Shown here: positions 47,195 to 55,949 of the stretch, in pieces
Numbering within the stretch: the stretch's first letter is position 1
Layout of the letters: each line of letters starts with the position of its first letter
Assembly: GCA_963776565.1 (NCBI GenBank)
Contig: CAVZNF010000004.1
Coordinates: 62,001 to 126,000 of the forward strand
Reading direction: 5' to 3'
Source of the DNA: GMQP-bins7 sp963776565
GTDB taxonomy: Bacteria > Actinomycetota > Thermoleophilia > Gaiellales > Gaiellaceae
Length of the DNA: 64,000 bases
Program-made: the position numbers and the translations under genes
The notes under the pieces: generated by a model
Told to the model about the DNA's origin: nothing
Seen by the model: only the letters and a program-made list of their open reading frames with translations
The model's database searches: none

Positions 47195-48133
47195 ATGGAA
47201 GCTGATCGCTGGCTCGGCCTCGACCTTCGCCATCTGGTCGCGCTCAAGACGATCGCGGACGAAGGGTCGTTCGGTCGCGCGGCCGAGCGTCTCGGCTACA
47301 CGCAGTCGGCCATCTCGCAGCAGATCGCGACGCTCGAGCGCATCGTCGGCCTGCGTCTCATCGAGCGCCCGGGGGGCCCGCGCCCGATCTCGCTCACGGA
47401 AGCCGGGCAGATCCTCCTCCGTCACGCAGACGCCATCCAGGCACGGCTCCTCGCGGCCAAGGCGGACATGGCGGCGCTCGAGGCCGGCGATGCCGGACGC
47501 CTCCGCGTCGGGACGTTCCAGAGCGTCGGCGCGAAGATCATCCCGCGGTTGCTGCGCCGCTTCTCCGAGAGCCATCCGCACGTGGAGGTCGTCCTCCGCG
47601 AGTCGCAGGACGAGAGCGACCTACTCGAGATGATCGAGCGCGGCGACCTCGACCTGACGTTCTGGACGCTTCCGGTCGTACCCGGCCCGTACGAGACCGT
47701 CGAACTGCTGCGCGATCCGTACGTCCTCGTCGTTCCGGCAGGCTCGCCCCTGGCCTCGCTCAAGCGGCCGCCGACCCTGAAGGAGATCGTGCTGCACCCG
47801 GTCATCGGCTTCAACCACTGCAGCGCGATGGATCACGTCGAGTCGACGCTCGCCTCGACGGGACGAACGCCGAACATCGTCTTTCGATCGGACAACAACG
47901 GCACCGTGCAGGGCTTGGTCGGTGCGGGTGTCGGGCTCGCGGTATCGCCGAGGCTCACGGTCGACGAAGACGACCCGAGCGTGGCCGTCATCGATCTCCA
48001 CGAGCGGATCTCGGCGCGCCTGATCGGTCTCGTTTGGCACTCGGACCGGCACCGCAGCGCAGCGGCCGAGGCGTTCGTCGACTCGGCGATCACCGTCTGT
48101 CGCGAGCTTTCAGCCGAGCCGGCGGCGGCCTAG
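47195..48133 (+). CDS. LysR-family transcriptional regulator
   Basis: A 312-aa LysR regulator. The N-terminal winged helix reads LRHLVALKTIADEGSFGRAAERL then YTQSAISQQIATLERIVGLRL (partly shown), followed by a periplasmic-binding-like effector domain (RLRVGTFQSVGAKIIPRLL). The ATG at 47195 is close to TATAAC (47183-47188), so if that is the -10 the leader would be very short. It is divergent from yceD, and its target is unknown since no adjacent metabolic gene is divergent. Confidence 0.9.
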   Translation: MEADRWLGLDLRHLVALKTIADEGSFGRAAERLGYTQSAISQQIATLERIVGLRLIERPGGPRPISLTEAGQILLRHADAIQARLLAAKADMAALEAGDAGRLRVGTFQSVGAKIIPRLLRRFSESHPHVEVVLRESQDESDLLEMIERGDLDLTFWTLPVVPGPYETVELLRDPYVLVVPAGSPLASLKRPPTLKEIVLHPVIGFNHCSAMDHVESTLASTGRTPNIVFRSDNNGTVQGLVGAGVGLAVSPRLTVDEDDPSVAVIDLHERISARLIGLVWHSDRHRSAAAEAFVDSAITVCRELSAEPAAA

Positions 48134-48140
48134 ACCAGCG

Positions 48141-48656
48141 CTACGAAAACCGCTCGAAGTCTTCCGGCTCGTCGAGGGGCTCGGGGCCGATCCCCGCGAT
48201 TACCGTTTCCTGCGAGCGCTCGTGCAGCCGCTCGCGACCGCGCTTGACGGCCGTGAGGAACTTGTCGAGATTGACCTCCAGCGTCGAGAGGATCGAATCG
48301 GCCCAGTCCTCCATCTCGAGCCGTGTCTCGCGAGCCTTTCGCTTGGCGTCGTCCACGATGTCGTCCGCCTGCTTCTCGGCGAGCTTCACGATCTCGGTCT
48401 GCGAGGCTTCGCGCGTGGCCTGCTCGCGCGCATCCTGGATGATCCGATCGCACTCCCGTTTCGCCTCGGCGAGCATCTCCTGACGCTCCTTGACGATCCA
48501 GCGTGCCTGCTTGATCTCCTCCGGGATGGTCGCCCGCATCTGGTCGAGGATCTCGTAGATCTCCTCGCGGTCGAGGCGAACCTGGTCGGTAAGCGGGACG
48601 GCCTTCGCGTTGTGCACGAGGTCGTCGAGCCGATCGATGAGCACGAGTACGTCCAT
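48141..48656 (-). CDS. DivIVA-like/coiled-coil cell-division-associated protein
   Basis: A 171-aa soluble helical protein. It begins MDVLVLIDRLDDLVHNAKAV, with TDQVRLDREEIYEILDQMRATIPEEIKQARWI, then a long charged coiled coil (AEAKRECDRIIQDAREQATRE...). Proteins of this plan lie next to coaD and yceD-rpmF in many actinobacteria and are sometimes labelled ATP synthase subunit B-like; that label is misleading. A role in polar or division processes is inferred from the resemblance to DivIVA. Confidence 0.75.
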   Translation of the reverse strand: MDVLVLIDRLDDLVHNAKAVPLTDQVRLDREEIYEILDQMRATIPEEIKQARWIVKERQEMLAEAKRECDRIIQDAREQATREASQTEIVKLAEKQADDIVDDAKRKARETRLEMEDWADSILSTLEVNLDKFLTAVKRGRERLHERSQETVIAGIGPEPLDEPEDFERFS

Positions 48657-48667
48657 GGGCGCGCAGT

Positions 48668-49183
48668 CTACTCCTGGGGTGAGACGGGAGCGCCTGGCCG
48701 CCCGTCCGGGTACAGCTCGGCAAAGCGGCGCGCGACAGCGGGCGGGACGAGCGTGTCGACCTTCCCTCCGAACGACGCGATCTCCTTGACGCCGCTCGAT
48801 GAGACGAAGCTGTAGAGCGGGTTCGCCATGACGTACAGCGTCTCGATGTCGGGAGCGAGCTGGCGGTTCAGATGGTTCATCTGGAACTCCCACTCGAAGT
48901 CGGAGATGACGCGGAGCCCCTTCACCATGGTGGTCGCTTCATGCTTGCGGGCGAACTCGACGACGAGCTCGGAGAACACGTCGACGACGACGTTGCTCGA
49001 CCCGGACAGGGCATCCTCGAGGAAGTCGACGCGCTCTTCGACGGTGAAGAGCGTCTGCTTGTGCGTCGGGTCGCGGACCACGCCCACCACGACGCGGTCG
49101 AAGATCGCCGCGGCACGTCGGATGACGTCGACGTGGCCGTTCGTGACGGGGTCGTAGCTCCCTGGGCAGATTGCTGTGATCAT
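48668..49183 (-). CDS. coaD: Pantetheine-phosphate adenylyltransferase
   Basis: A 171-aa CoaD (PPAT), the fourth step in CoA synthesis. The nucleotidyltransferase motif is CPGSYDPVTNGHVDVI; later VKGLRVISDFEWEFQMNHLN and YSFVSSSGVKEIASFGG. The ATG overlaps the rsmD stop (49180-49183), the usual rsmD-coaD arrangement. Confidence 0.97.
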   Translation of the reverse strand: MITAICPGSYDPVTNGHVDVIRRAAAIFDRVVVGVVRDPTHKQTLFTVEERVDFLEDALSGSSNVVVDVFSELVVEFARKHEATTMVKGLRVISDFEWEFQMNHLNRQLAPDIETLYVMANPLYSFVSSSGVKEIASFGGKVDTLVPPAVARRFAELYPDGRPGAPVSPQE

Positions 49184-49713
49184 CGCGAGAAGACCGTGAT
49201 CCGCGCGGAACCGTACCGCCGGGTCGTGACGAGGTCGAGAGGAAGCTCGGGCTCGACGTCCGCGGCGGTCTCGACGACGACGAGCGCATCGCCGGCGAGA
49301 ACCGCTGGTAGAAGCTCGGCGAGCGTCGGCTCGTGCGCCTTCCACTCCTCGTATGGCGGGTCCGCGAGCACGAGGTCGTAGCGCCGTCCGCGGGAGCTCT
49401 CGTCTCGGAGAACCGTGTCGACGCTCCGATTGGCGACGACCGCTCCGGTAAGCCCGAGCTTCTCGAGGTTCGACTGGATCACGCGCGTGGCCGCGCGATC
49501 GCGCTCCACGAAGACGCAGCCGGCAGCGCCGCGCGAGAGCGCCTCGAGCCCCATCGCGCCGGAGCCCGCGAAGAGGTCGAGAACCGCAGCGCCGGCGACC
49601 GGCCCGACCAGGGAGAAGGCCGCCTCGCGAACGCGATCTCCTGTGGGCCGCGTGACGACGCCCTTCGGCGCCGCGATCCGGTGACCCTTCTTCGAGCCCG
49701 CGACGATCCTCAC
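49180..49713 (-). CDS. rsmD: 16S rRNA (guanine966-N2)-methyltransferase RsmD
   Basis: A 177-aa RsmD. It begins MRIVAGSKKGHRIAAPKGVV, has TRPTGDRVREAAFSLVG, the AdoMet motif VLDLFAGSGAMGLEALSRGA and the catalytic LADPPYEEWK. It overlaps the recG stop (49710-49713). Confidence 0.96.
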   Translation of the reverse strand: MRIVAGSKKGHRIAAPKGVVTRPTGDRVREAAFSLVGPVAGAAVLDLFAGSGAMGLEALSRGAAGCVFVERDRAATRVIQSNLEKLGLTGAVVANRSVDTVLRDESSRGRRYDLVLADPPYEEWKAHEPTLAELLPAVLAGDALVVVETAADVEPELPLDLVTTRRYGSARITVFSR

Positions 49714-51671
49714 GACTCTCCGAGGTGCTCGGATTCTCCGAGGAGGCGATCGACGGCGCGTTGGAGAAGACCTTCGCTCGGCAGCGAGCGAGCCGCGTCT
49801 CGCACGCGCTCGAGCAGGTCCTGATCGCGGCGGAGCCGAACGAAGCGCAGATCCGAGTAGCCGGACTGGCGCGCGCCGAGGAGCTGACCTTCTCCGCGGA
49901 TCTCGAGGTCGCGCTCGGCGAGCTCGAACCCGTCCGTCGTCGCGACCATGGAGTCGAGGCGCTCGCTCGCCGTTTCCGTGAGCTCCTCCTTCGCGCGCGA
50001 GACGAGCAGGCAGTACGACTGCTCGGCGCCCCGCCCGACTCGCCCGCGGAGCTGATGGAGCTGAGCGAGACCGAATCGGTCAGCCTCCTGGACGATCATG
50101 ATCGTCGCGTTCGGGACGTCGACACCCACCTCGATCACCGTCGTCGCGACGAGGACGTCCAGCTCGCGTGCCTTGAAGGCGGCCATCACGCTGCGGCGCT
50201 CGGTCGGCTGCAGCCGACCGTGGAGGCAGCCGACGCGGTACCCGCGGAGCTCGCCCGCCCGGAGCCTCTCGGCCTCCTCCTCGGCCGCGCGCGCGACGCG
50301 CGTCTCGGACGCCTCGATGAGCGGGCAGACGACGTATGCCTGACGGCCGTCGTCGAGGTGCCGGCACAGACGCGAGTACGCCTCCGAGCTGCGCTCTTCG
50401 GTCACCCACGCAGTGATCACGGGCTTGCGGTCCGCCGGCGGGAGCGAGAGCTCGCTCACGTCGAGGTCGCCGTAGACCGTGAGTGCGAGCGTCCGCGGAA
50501 TCGGCGTCGCGGTCAGGTGCAGCACGTGCGGGCTTCGCCCTTCGATGAGCGCCGTGCGTTGCGCCACTCCGAAACGATGCTGCTCGTCGACGACGGCCAC
50601 GGCGAGGTCGCGGAAGTCGACCTCCTTCTCGATCAGCGCGTGCGTCCCGACGACGATCTGCGCATCGCCCGATGCGATGAGCTGCCGGGCGGCGGCGTGC
50701 TCCTTGGCCCGGAGCGAGCTCGTGAGCAGCGTCACGCGAACGCCGAGTGGTGCGCAGAGCTCGTCGATCGTGAGGAAGTGCTGCTCGGCGAGGGTCTCGG
50801 TCGGCGCCATGAGCGCACCCTGGTGGCCGGCTTCGACCGCACGCAGGAGCGCATGGAGAGCCACGACCGTCTTCCCTGATCCGACGTCACCTTGCAGCAG
50901 GCGTTGCATCGGCAGCGAGCGCTCGAGATCGGCGTCGATCTCGTCCATCGCGCGCACCTGGTCGGGGGTGAGCGTGAAGGGAAGCGATGTGCGGTAGCGC
51001 TGCATGAGCTCTCCCGGCGCGCCGAGCGGGCGCGCCGACGCGCTCTCACGGGCCGCGGTGCTACGAGCAAGCGCGAGACGGAGCACGAGGAGCTCGTCGA
51101 ACGCGAGGCGTGTTCGCCCCACCTCGGCATCAACAGGAGACCGCGGACGGTGGACCGCCACGAGCGCGTCCGCGCGGGTCGGAAGCCGCTCGGAGACGAG
51201 CAGCGCCGACGGCACGTCGTCGCCGAGATCGCCGACGAGCTCGAGCGCCTGCGCGTGGAGATCGCGCAGCTTCTTCTGAGCGATGTCCTCGGTGGCGGGA
51301 TAGACCGGAGCGAAATCGGCTGTCTCCACGTCGCCGTCCAGGTCGTACGACGAGACGGCGAAGCCGTGCCTGTTCGCGCGACCTCGAACGCGGATCGGCG
51401 TACCGGAAACGAGCTTCGTCTCGAGCCACGGCTGGTTGAACCAGGTCGCCTTGATCTCGCCGGTCTCGTCGGCGATCCGTGCAGTGAGGATCTTGAGTCG
51501 CCCGCGCCGCCGACTCGACGCCGAGCGCACGACCCCTTCGATGACCGCCTCGTCGTCGCCGAACAGGTCGCAGATCCGCTTGACCGGCGCGGGCTCCTCG
51601 TACCGTCGGGGACGCTGCCAGAGCAGGTCTTCGACCATGCTCAGTCCGAGGCGTGCAAGGCGTTTGGCCAT
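49710..51671 (-). CDS. recG: ATP-dependent DNA helicase RecG (5' end probably longer)
   Basis: A 653-aa branch-migration helicase from the ATG at 51671. The wedge domain is followed by GDVGSGKTVVALHALL, DEQHRFGVAQR, LTATPIPRTLALT and the TRG-like C-terminus. In the same frame upstream, codons continue IEALHGVGPT and further back SLRGFAGLDAPESW, the expected N-terminal helix-hairpin region, but no standard start is in frame until a stop. A GTG at 51816 in another frame (KGTIAS) suggests one more base error near 51795. Full length would be about 700 aa. Confidence 0.93.
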   Translation of the reverse strand: MAKRLARLGLSMVEDLLWQRPRRYEEPAPVKRICDLFGDDEAVIEGVVRSASSRRRGRLKILTARIADETGEIKATWFNQPWLETKLVSGTPIRVRGRANRHGFAVSSYDLDGDVETADFAPVYPATEDIAQKKLRDLHAQALELVGDLGDDVPSALLVSERLPTRADALVAVHRPRSPVDAEVGRTRLAFDELLVLRLALARSTAARESASARPLGAPGELMQRYRTSLPFTLTPDQVRAMDEIDADLERSLPMQRLLQGDVGSGKTVVALHALLRAVEAGHQGALMAPTETLAEQHFLTIDELCAPLGVRVTLLTSSLRAKEHAAARQLIASGDAQIVVGTHALIEKEVDFRDLAVAVVDEQHRFGVAQRTALIEGRSPHVLHLTATPIPRTLALTVYGDLDVSELSLPPADRKPVITAWVTEERSSEAYSRLCRHLDDGRQAYVVCPLIEASETRVARAAEEEAERLRAGELRGYRVGCLHGRLQPTERRSVMAAFKARELDVLVATTVIEVGVDVPNATIMIVQEADRFGLAQLHQLRGRVGRGAEQSYCLLVSRAKEELTETASERLDSMVATTDGFELAERDLEIRGEGQLLGARQSGYSDLRFVRLRRDQDLLERVRDAARSLPSEGLLQRAVDRLLGESEHLGES

Positions 51672-51869
51672 GGTCGGACCGACGCCGTGGAGCGCCTCGA
51701 TGGGCGCTCCGAGCCGATCAGCTCGCGGAGCCGAGCGCGGCCGCGGCCAGGACTCGGGCGCGTCGAGACCGGCGAAGCCCCGTAGCGAGGCAATGCGAGG
51801 CGATCGTCCCCTTCACAGCCGCATCACTATAGGGCTGGCACGATCGGCCTCTGAGTGAGAGATTCCGAT

Positions 51870-51895
51870 CGCGAAACACGCCTGAAGGCTTCGCG
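51870..51895. repeat. Dispersed palindromic repeat, copy C (shorter)
   Basis: A 26-base relative of the elements at 30505 and 55950: CGCGAA at the left, CCTGAAGG in the middle and TTCGCG at the right, with the segment after CCTGAAGG shortened. It lies 27 bases downstream of the histidine phosphatase stop, so it may also act in termination. An overlapping CGATCGG/CCGATCG inverted repeat (51841-51871) is beside it. Confidence 0.45.
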
Positions 51896-51921
51896 ACGGG
51901 CCGCGTCGCGCCGATCTGCGA

Positions 51922-52488
51922 CTAGCCGTCGATCGCAAGCGTGTACAGCCATCCCGGCTGCCAGCGAAACGAGCCCTCGACGAGCTCTTCGAGCGGTATC
52001 CCCTCGAGGATGTGGTCGAGCGCCCACTTCGTCGCAGAGTGTCCGATCACGGCGACACGCTTGTTGGTGTAGCTCGAAGGGATGTCCTGGAGAAACCTCC
52101 GCACGCGCGCGACTACATCGGTGTAGCTCTCGCCGCCGGAGTACGGGTCGACGACGTGCATCGTGCGCTCGACCTCGAGCCGCGCCACCGCAGTCCCGTT
52201 CAGCATTCCGTAGTTGCACTCGCGCAGCCGCCAGTCGTGGAGGATCGGAACCCCGCGCCCGCCGAATGCGATGCGCGCCGTCTCGGCAGCGCGGCCGAGA
52301 TCGGAGCAGAACACCGCGACGATCTCGTCGTCCTCTCTGCGCTCGCCGAGCTCCTTCGCCTGGCGCTGACCGAGCGCCGAGAGCTGCCCGTCGAGCCAGC
52401 CGGAGGCAACCCAGCGCTCGTTGTCGGTCGTCGTGGAATGCGTCTCGAAGACGATCTCGATCGTGGACGCGCGCCTGCGCCGAGCCAT
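51922..52488 (-). CDS. Histidine phosphatase family protein with altered RHG motif
   Basis: A 188-aa histidine phosphatase superfamily member. The catalytic motif reads VFETHSTTTDNE where RHGE is usual: the nucleophile His is kept but the preceding Arg is Thr. The other elements are present: SDLGRAAETA (second Arg), LRECNYGMLNG (acid) and VIGHSATK (second His). The ATG at 52488 is 5 bases after the degV stop, so the genes are coupled. Substrate unknown. Confidence 0.83.
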   Translation of the reverse strand: MARRRRASTIEIVFETHSTTTDNERWVASGWLDGQLSALGQRQAKELGERREDDEIVAVFCSDLGRAAETARIAFGGRGVPILHDWRLRECNYGMLNGTAVARLEVERTMHVVDPYSGGESYTDVVARVRRFLQDIPSSYTNKRVAVIGHSATKWALDHILEGIPLEELVEGSFRWQPGWLYTLAIDG

Positions 52489-52493
52489 GAGAA

Positions 52494-53357
52494 CTAGTCC
52501 GTGTCTTGGAACCAGAAGAAGCCGACGGCGCCCGGCCCCGCATGCGTCCCGACGACAGCTCCCAGGGTCGACGTGAACTCGATCTCCGCGTTCGGCCGCA
52601 CGCGCCACGCGAGCTCGGAGAGCGTGCCCACCCACTCCTCGGCGTCGGCGTGGGCGATCGCGACGCGCAGGCCCGGACCGTCGGTCGTCGCCGCGACGAA
52701 GCGCCGCTCGAACTCGGCGAGCGCCTTCTGCTTGCCGCGCACGCGCGCCGCGGCAATGACCTCGCCGTCCTCGACACTCAGCACCGGTCGCAGATTGAGC
52801 AGCGAGCCCGCGAGCGCCTGCGCCTTCCCGATCCGCCCGCCACGCTGAAGGTACTCCAGCGTCTCCACGGTGAAGAGCACGTCGCAGTGCGCGTGGAAAC
52901 GGTCGACCAACGCCGAGATCTCCTCGTCCGTCGTCCCGCGCGCGAGCCGACGCTGGATTGCGTGGGAGAGCATCGCGATGGCGAGAGAGGCAGTCATCGT
53001 GTCGATCACCCGCACCCTGTCGCCGCCGATCTCCTGTGCCGCGAGCTCGGCGCTCTGGAACGTGCCCGAGACCTTCGCCGATACGTGGAGCGAGTAGATC
53101 CGCTCGTACGCCGCAAGCTCCTCGTAGGCGGAGACGAAGTCCTGCGGCGTCGGTTGCGCCGTCGCCGGCGTGACCGAGGCGACGCGCAGCTTCTCGTAGA
53201 ACGCGGCAGGCCCGAGCTCGACGTAGTCCCGGTACGTCTCGTCGCCGAACCGCACGTACAGCGGGACGAAGCGCATGTTCGGGAACCGAGCCGGCGCGTC
53301 CGGATAGTCCGACGTCGAGTCGAGGACGATCGCGGTGTTCTCGCTCGTCAGGTTCAC
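52494..53357 (-). CDS. degV: DegV family fatty-acid-binding protein (FakB-like)
   Basis: A 287-aa DegV protein. It opens with VLDSTSDYPDAP, has VTPATAQPTPQDF, SLHVSAKVSGTFQSA, VIDTMTASLAIAML and ETLEYLQRGGRIGKAQAL, the full set for DegV/FakB, which holds a fatty acid in a pocket for phosphorylation by FakA. GTG start at 53357 has GAGGTGAGG upstream. FakA-like and receiver genes lie directly upstream. Confidence 0.92.
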   Translation of the reverse strand: MNLTSENTAIVLDSTSDYPDAPARFPNMRFVPLYVRFGDETYRDYVELGPAAFYEKLRVASVTPATAQPTPQDFVSAYEELAAYERIYSLHVSAKVSGTFQSAELAAQEIGGDRVRVIDTMTASLAIAMLSHAIQRRLARGTTDEEISALVDRFHAHCDVLFTVETLEYLQRGGRIGKAQALAGSLLNLRPVLSVEDGEVIAAARVRGKQKALAEFERRFVAATTDGPGLRVAIAHADAEEWVGTLSELAWRVRPNAEIEFTSTLGAVVGTHAGPGAVGFFWFQDTD

Positions 53358-53361
53358 GTCC

Positions 53362-53727
53362 TCACCTCCCGACTGCTGCGCGGACTGCGCTGACGAGAGC
53401 GTCCATCCCCTCGTCCTTGCGCACGAGCGCAGCGCCTGCGCTCGACGCGGCATCGTACTCCTCCAGGCCCGCGGAAGCGCTCAGGAAAACGACCGGGCCG
53501 GAGATGTCTGCCGCCACGGCGGCGCCGTCGACATCCGGCAGGCGGTAGTCGAGGACGACGACGTCCGGCTCGTGCTCGTGAAACGCGCGGATCGCGGAAG
53601 CGCCATCTGCGACCGCCTCGACCACGTCGAGCCCGGCTCGCGAGGCGAGCAGGAACACGAGGGAGTCGCGATAGACGTCGTTGTCCTCGACCAGCAGGAC
53701 GCGAATCGGCTCGTCGTCGGCGGTCAC
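53362..53727 (-). CDS. Stand-alone receiver domain protein
   Basis: A 121-aa CheY-like receiver without an output domain. The acid pocket is LLVEDNDVYRDS, the phosphorylated Asp is in PDVVVLDYRLPDVDG, and the Thr/Ser and Lys are in VVFLSASAG and ALVRKDEG. The GTG start overlaps the fakA-like stop (53724-53727), and degV begins 4 bases after its stop, so it lies inside the fakA-degV unit. No histidine kinase is nearby. Confidence 0.88.
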   Translation of the reverse strand: MTADDEPIRVLLVEDNDVYRDSLVFLLASRAGLDVVEAVADGASAIRAFHEHEPDVVVLDYRLPDVDGAAVAADISGPVVFLSASAGLEEYDAASSAGAALVRKDEGMDALVSAVRAAVGR

Positions 53728-55322
53728 TGAGCGACGACGAGGAGCGGGTAGTGCGGCTGCCCGCCGTCGTGGATCTCGACCTCGAGCCCGGGGTGACGCT
53801 GCTCGAGCGCCGACACGAGGCCGTCGAGCGGCGGGGCGTTCTCGCCGGTCAGGACCGTGAGATACCCCTTCCCGGTAGCGAGCACGCGGTCGACGACCTC
53901 CTGGACGACGGCATCGACGTCGGGACTGGACACGACCGCGGTGTCCTCCACGAGCCCGAGGTATTCGCCTTTGCGGATCTCCACGCCGTCGAGCGTCACG
54001 TCGCGGGATGCGATCGTGATCTCTCCGGTCGCAGCGCTCTCGAGCTCACCCAGCATCGCCTGCTCGTTGCCCTCGAGCTCGTTCGACGACATGAAGCCGG
54101 TCATCGCGGCCAGGCCCGCCTGTACCGACTTGGACGGGACGATGCGCACGTTCTTCTCGCTCATCGTCGCTGCCTGCTCGGCGGTCAGGATCACGTTCGA
54201 GTTGTTCGGAAGGACGAGGACGTCGTCCGTCGGCACCGCCTCGATCGCCTCGAGGATGTCGGCGGCAGACGGGTTCATCGACTGGCCGCCCTCGATGACG
54301 CGCGTGGCGCCCAGGCTCTCGAACAGCCGCCGATTGCCGCGTCCTGGACACACGGCGACGAGCCCCGTCTCGAGCGTTGCGAGCGCGGTGGGCGCGCCAC
54401 CACCCTCGAGGAGACGTTCCTCCCGCTGCGCCGTCTGCACGTGCATGTTCGCGATCTCGACGCCCTCCACGACGCCCAGCGCAGTGCCGAATGCGATCGC
54501 CTGCCCGGGATCGTCGGTGTGGACGTGCACCTTGAGCGCCGTCGAGTCCCCGACGACGAGGAGCGAGTCGCCGATTCGCTCGAGCTCGCTCTCGAGCGAA
54601 TCCTTGTCCAGGTCGTCCCCTTCGACGACGAACACCGTGCAGTAGCGGAACTCGGACAGCTCCAGGTGAATCGCATCGAGGCCGACGGGCTCCGCCTCGA
54701 CGGGCGCTTCCGGGATCTCCTCGCCCGTCGCGCCGTAGACCATTCCCCGCGCGATCTCGACGAGACCTGCGCCTCCGGCGTCCACGACGCCGGCGTTGCG
54801 AAGGACGTCGAGCAGCTCCGGCGTGCGCGCGAGGGCATCTTCACCGCGTGCGAGCACCACCCGCAGGAGATCGTTGGGACGCAGGCTCCGATGCTCCTTT
54901 CGCTCGCTCTCCTCCGCCATCTCGCGGATGACGGTGAGCATCGTCCCCTCGACCGGGCGCTTGACCGCCCGGTACGCGGCATCGCTCGCTCCTCGGAACG
55001 CACGGCTCAGCAGTGACGAGCCCACACCCTCGTGTCGGCCCAGAACCTCCACGAAACCTCGGACGACCTGGGAGAAGATGACGCCCGAGTTGCCGCGCGC
55101 TCCCATGAGCGCCGCTCGCGTGACGTCCTTCGCGACCGCCTCGCTGTCCTCCGCCGTCGACGCGTCGAGCGCCTCGACGATCGAGCGCAGCGTGAGAACG
55201 AGGTTGGTGCCGGTGTCCCCGTCGGGGACGGGATAGACGTTCAGGTCGTCGATGCGCCGCCGATGCGCCTCGAGGTTCTGGAGCGCGCTTCGCGCCAGGT
55301 GACGGACGACCTCGAGCTCCAT
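53724..55322 (-). CDS. fakA: DAK2-domain fatty acid kinase subunit (FakA/YloV-like)
   Basis: A 532-aa protein with an N-terminal DAK2 (DhaL-like) ATP-binding domain: NLEAHRRRIDDLNVYPVPDGDTGTNL (partly shown) with Asp ligands, GARGNSGVIFSQ and NAGVVDAGGAGL. The middle and C-terminal FakA domains follow (VLPNNSNVILTAEQAA). It is the kinase that phosphorylates FakB-bound fatty acids. The ATG overlaps the Asp23-like stop. The yloU-yloV order matches Bacillus. Confidence 0.92.
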   Translation of the reverse strand: MELEVVRHLARSALQNLEAHRRRIDDLNVYPVPDGDTGTNLVLTLRSIVEALDASTAEDSEAVAKDVTRAALMGARGNSGVIFSQVVRGFVEVLGRHEGVGSSLLSRAFRGASDAAYRAVKRPVEGTMLTVIREMAEESERKEHRSLRPNDLLRVVLARGEDALARTPELLDVLRNAGVVDAGGAGLVEIARGMVYGATGEEIPEAPVEAEPVGLDAIHLELSEFRYCTVFVVEGDDLDKDSLESELERIGDSLLVVGDSTALKVHVHTDDPGQAIAFGTALGVVEGVEIANMHVQTAQREERLLEGGGAPTALATLETGLVAVCPGRGNRRLFESLGATRVIEGGQSMNPSAADILEAIEAVPTDDVLVLPNNSNVILTAEQAATMSEKNVRIVPSKSVQAGLAAMTGFMSSNELEGNEQAMLGELESAATGEITIASRDVTLDGVEIRKGEYLGLVEDTAVVSSPDVDAVVQEVVDRVLATGKGYLTVLTGENAPPLDGLVSALEQRHPGLEVEIHDGGQPHYPLLVVAQ

Positions 55323-55675
55323 CAGCGCGACCGTACGCCTTCGATGTGAACCTCGAGCGACGCAATCGGGAGCCCGACCATGCGTTCGAGCTCGTACTGG
55401 ACGCGCGACCTCACCGTCTCGGCAACCTCGGCCAGCTTGAGCCCGTGCTCGACGACGACGCGAAGCTCCACGGCGAGCCCCTCCGCCCGCAGGTCGACGT
55501 CGACTCCCTTCTTGATCCCCCATGGCAGCAGACGCGAGAGGCGGCCGCGCCCGGCGAGGGCGACGACTCCGTAGCTCTCCGCGGCAGCGGCGCCGACGAT
55601 CTGGGCAATCGCGTCCGGCGCGATGGCGATGCGGCCACGCTCGGTCGTCGCGATCACGAACGGCTCGCGCTCCAC
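55322..55675 (-). CDS. Asp23/Gls24 family envelope stress protein
   Basis: A 117-aa Asp23 family (YloU-like) protein: TERGRIAIAPDAIAQIVG, then AESYGVVALAG, VDVDLRAEGLAVELRVVVEHG and a KLAEVAETVRSRVQYELE helix. The GTG at 55675 is 20 bases after the rpmB stop; a longer upstream frame overlaps rpmB and is unlikely. Function in envelope homeostasis is inferred. Confidence 0.87.
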   Translation of the reverse strand: MEREPFVIATTERGRIAIAPDAIAQIVGAAAAESYGVVALAGRGRLSRLLPWGIKKGVDVDLRAEGLAVELRVVVEHGLKLAEVAETVRSRVQYELERMVGLPIASLEVHIEGVRSR

Positions 55676-55695
55676 AGGCGCGAGCTTATCGGGGT

Positions 55696-55887
55696 CTAGA
55701 CCGCTTTCTGCACTTTCCCGGCCTTGAGGCACCGGGTGCAGACGTACGCGCGAGTCGCGTGACCGTCGAGGATCACGCGGACACGCTGCAGGTTGGGGTT
55801 GAAGCGTCGCTTCGTGGCGACCATGGAGTGGCTGCGGCTGTTGCCGAAGCCGGGCTTCTTCCCACAGATGGCGCAGACCTTGGACAT
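55696..55887 (-). CDS. rpmB: 50S ribosomal protein L28
   Basis: A 63-aa L28: MSKVCAICGKKPGFGNSRSH, MVATKRRFNPNLQRVR and YVCTRCLKAGKVQKAV. CxxC pairs make it the zinc form. A weak GAGCA leader precedes the ATG at 55887. Upstream lie a hairpin and the second copy of the dispersed repeat. Confidence 0.96.
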   Translation of the reverse strand: MSKVCAICGKKPGFGNSRSHSMVATKRRFNPNLQRVRVILDGHATRAYVCTRCLKAGKVQKAV

Positions 55888-55949
55888 GAGCAGCGCGCCA
55901 GTATAGCTATTGCGCAGCTGCACGAAGTTCCTCTCGGAACTCCGTACAG

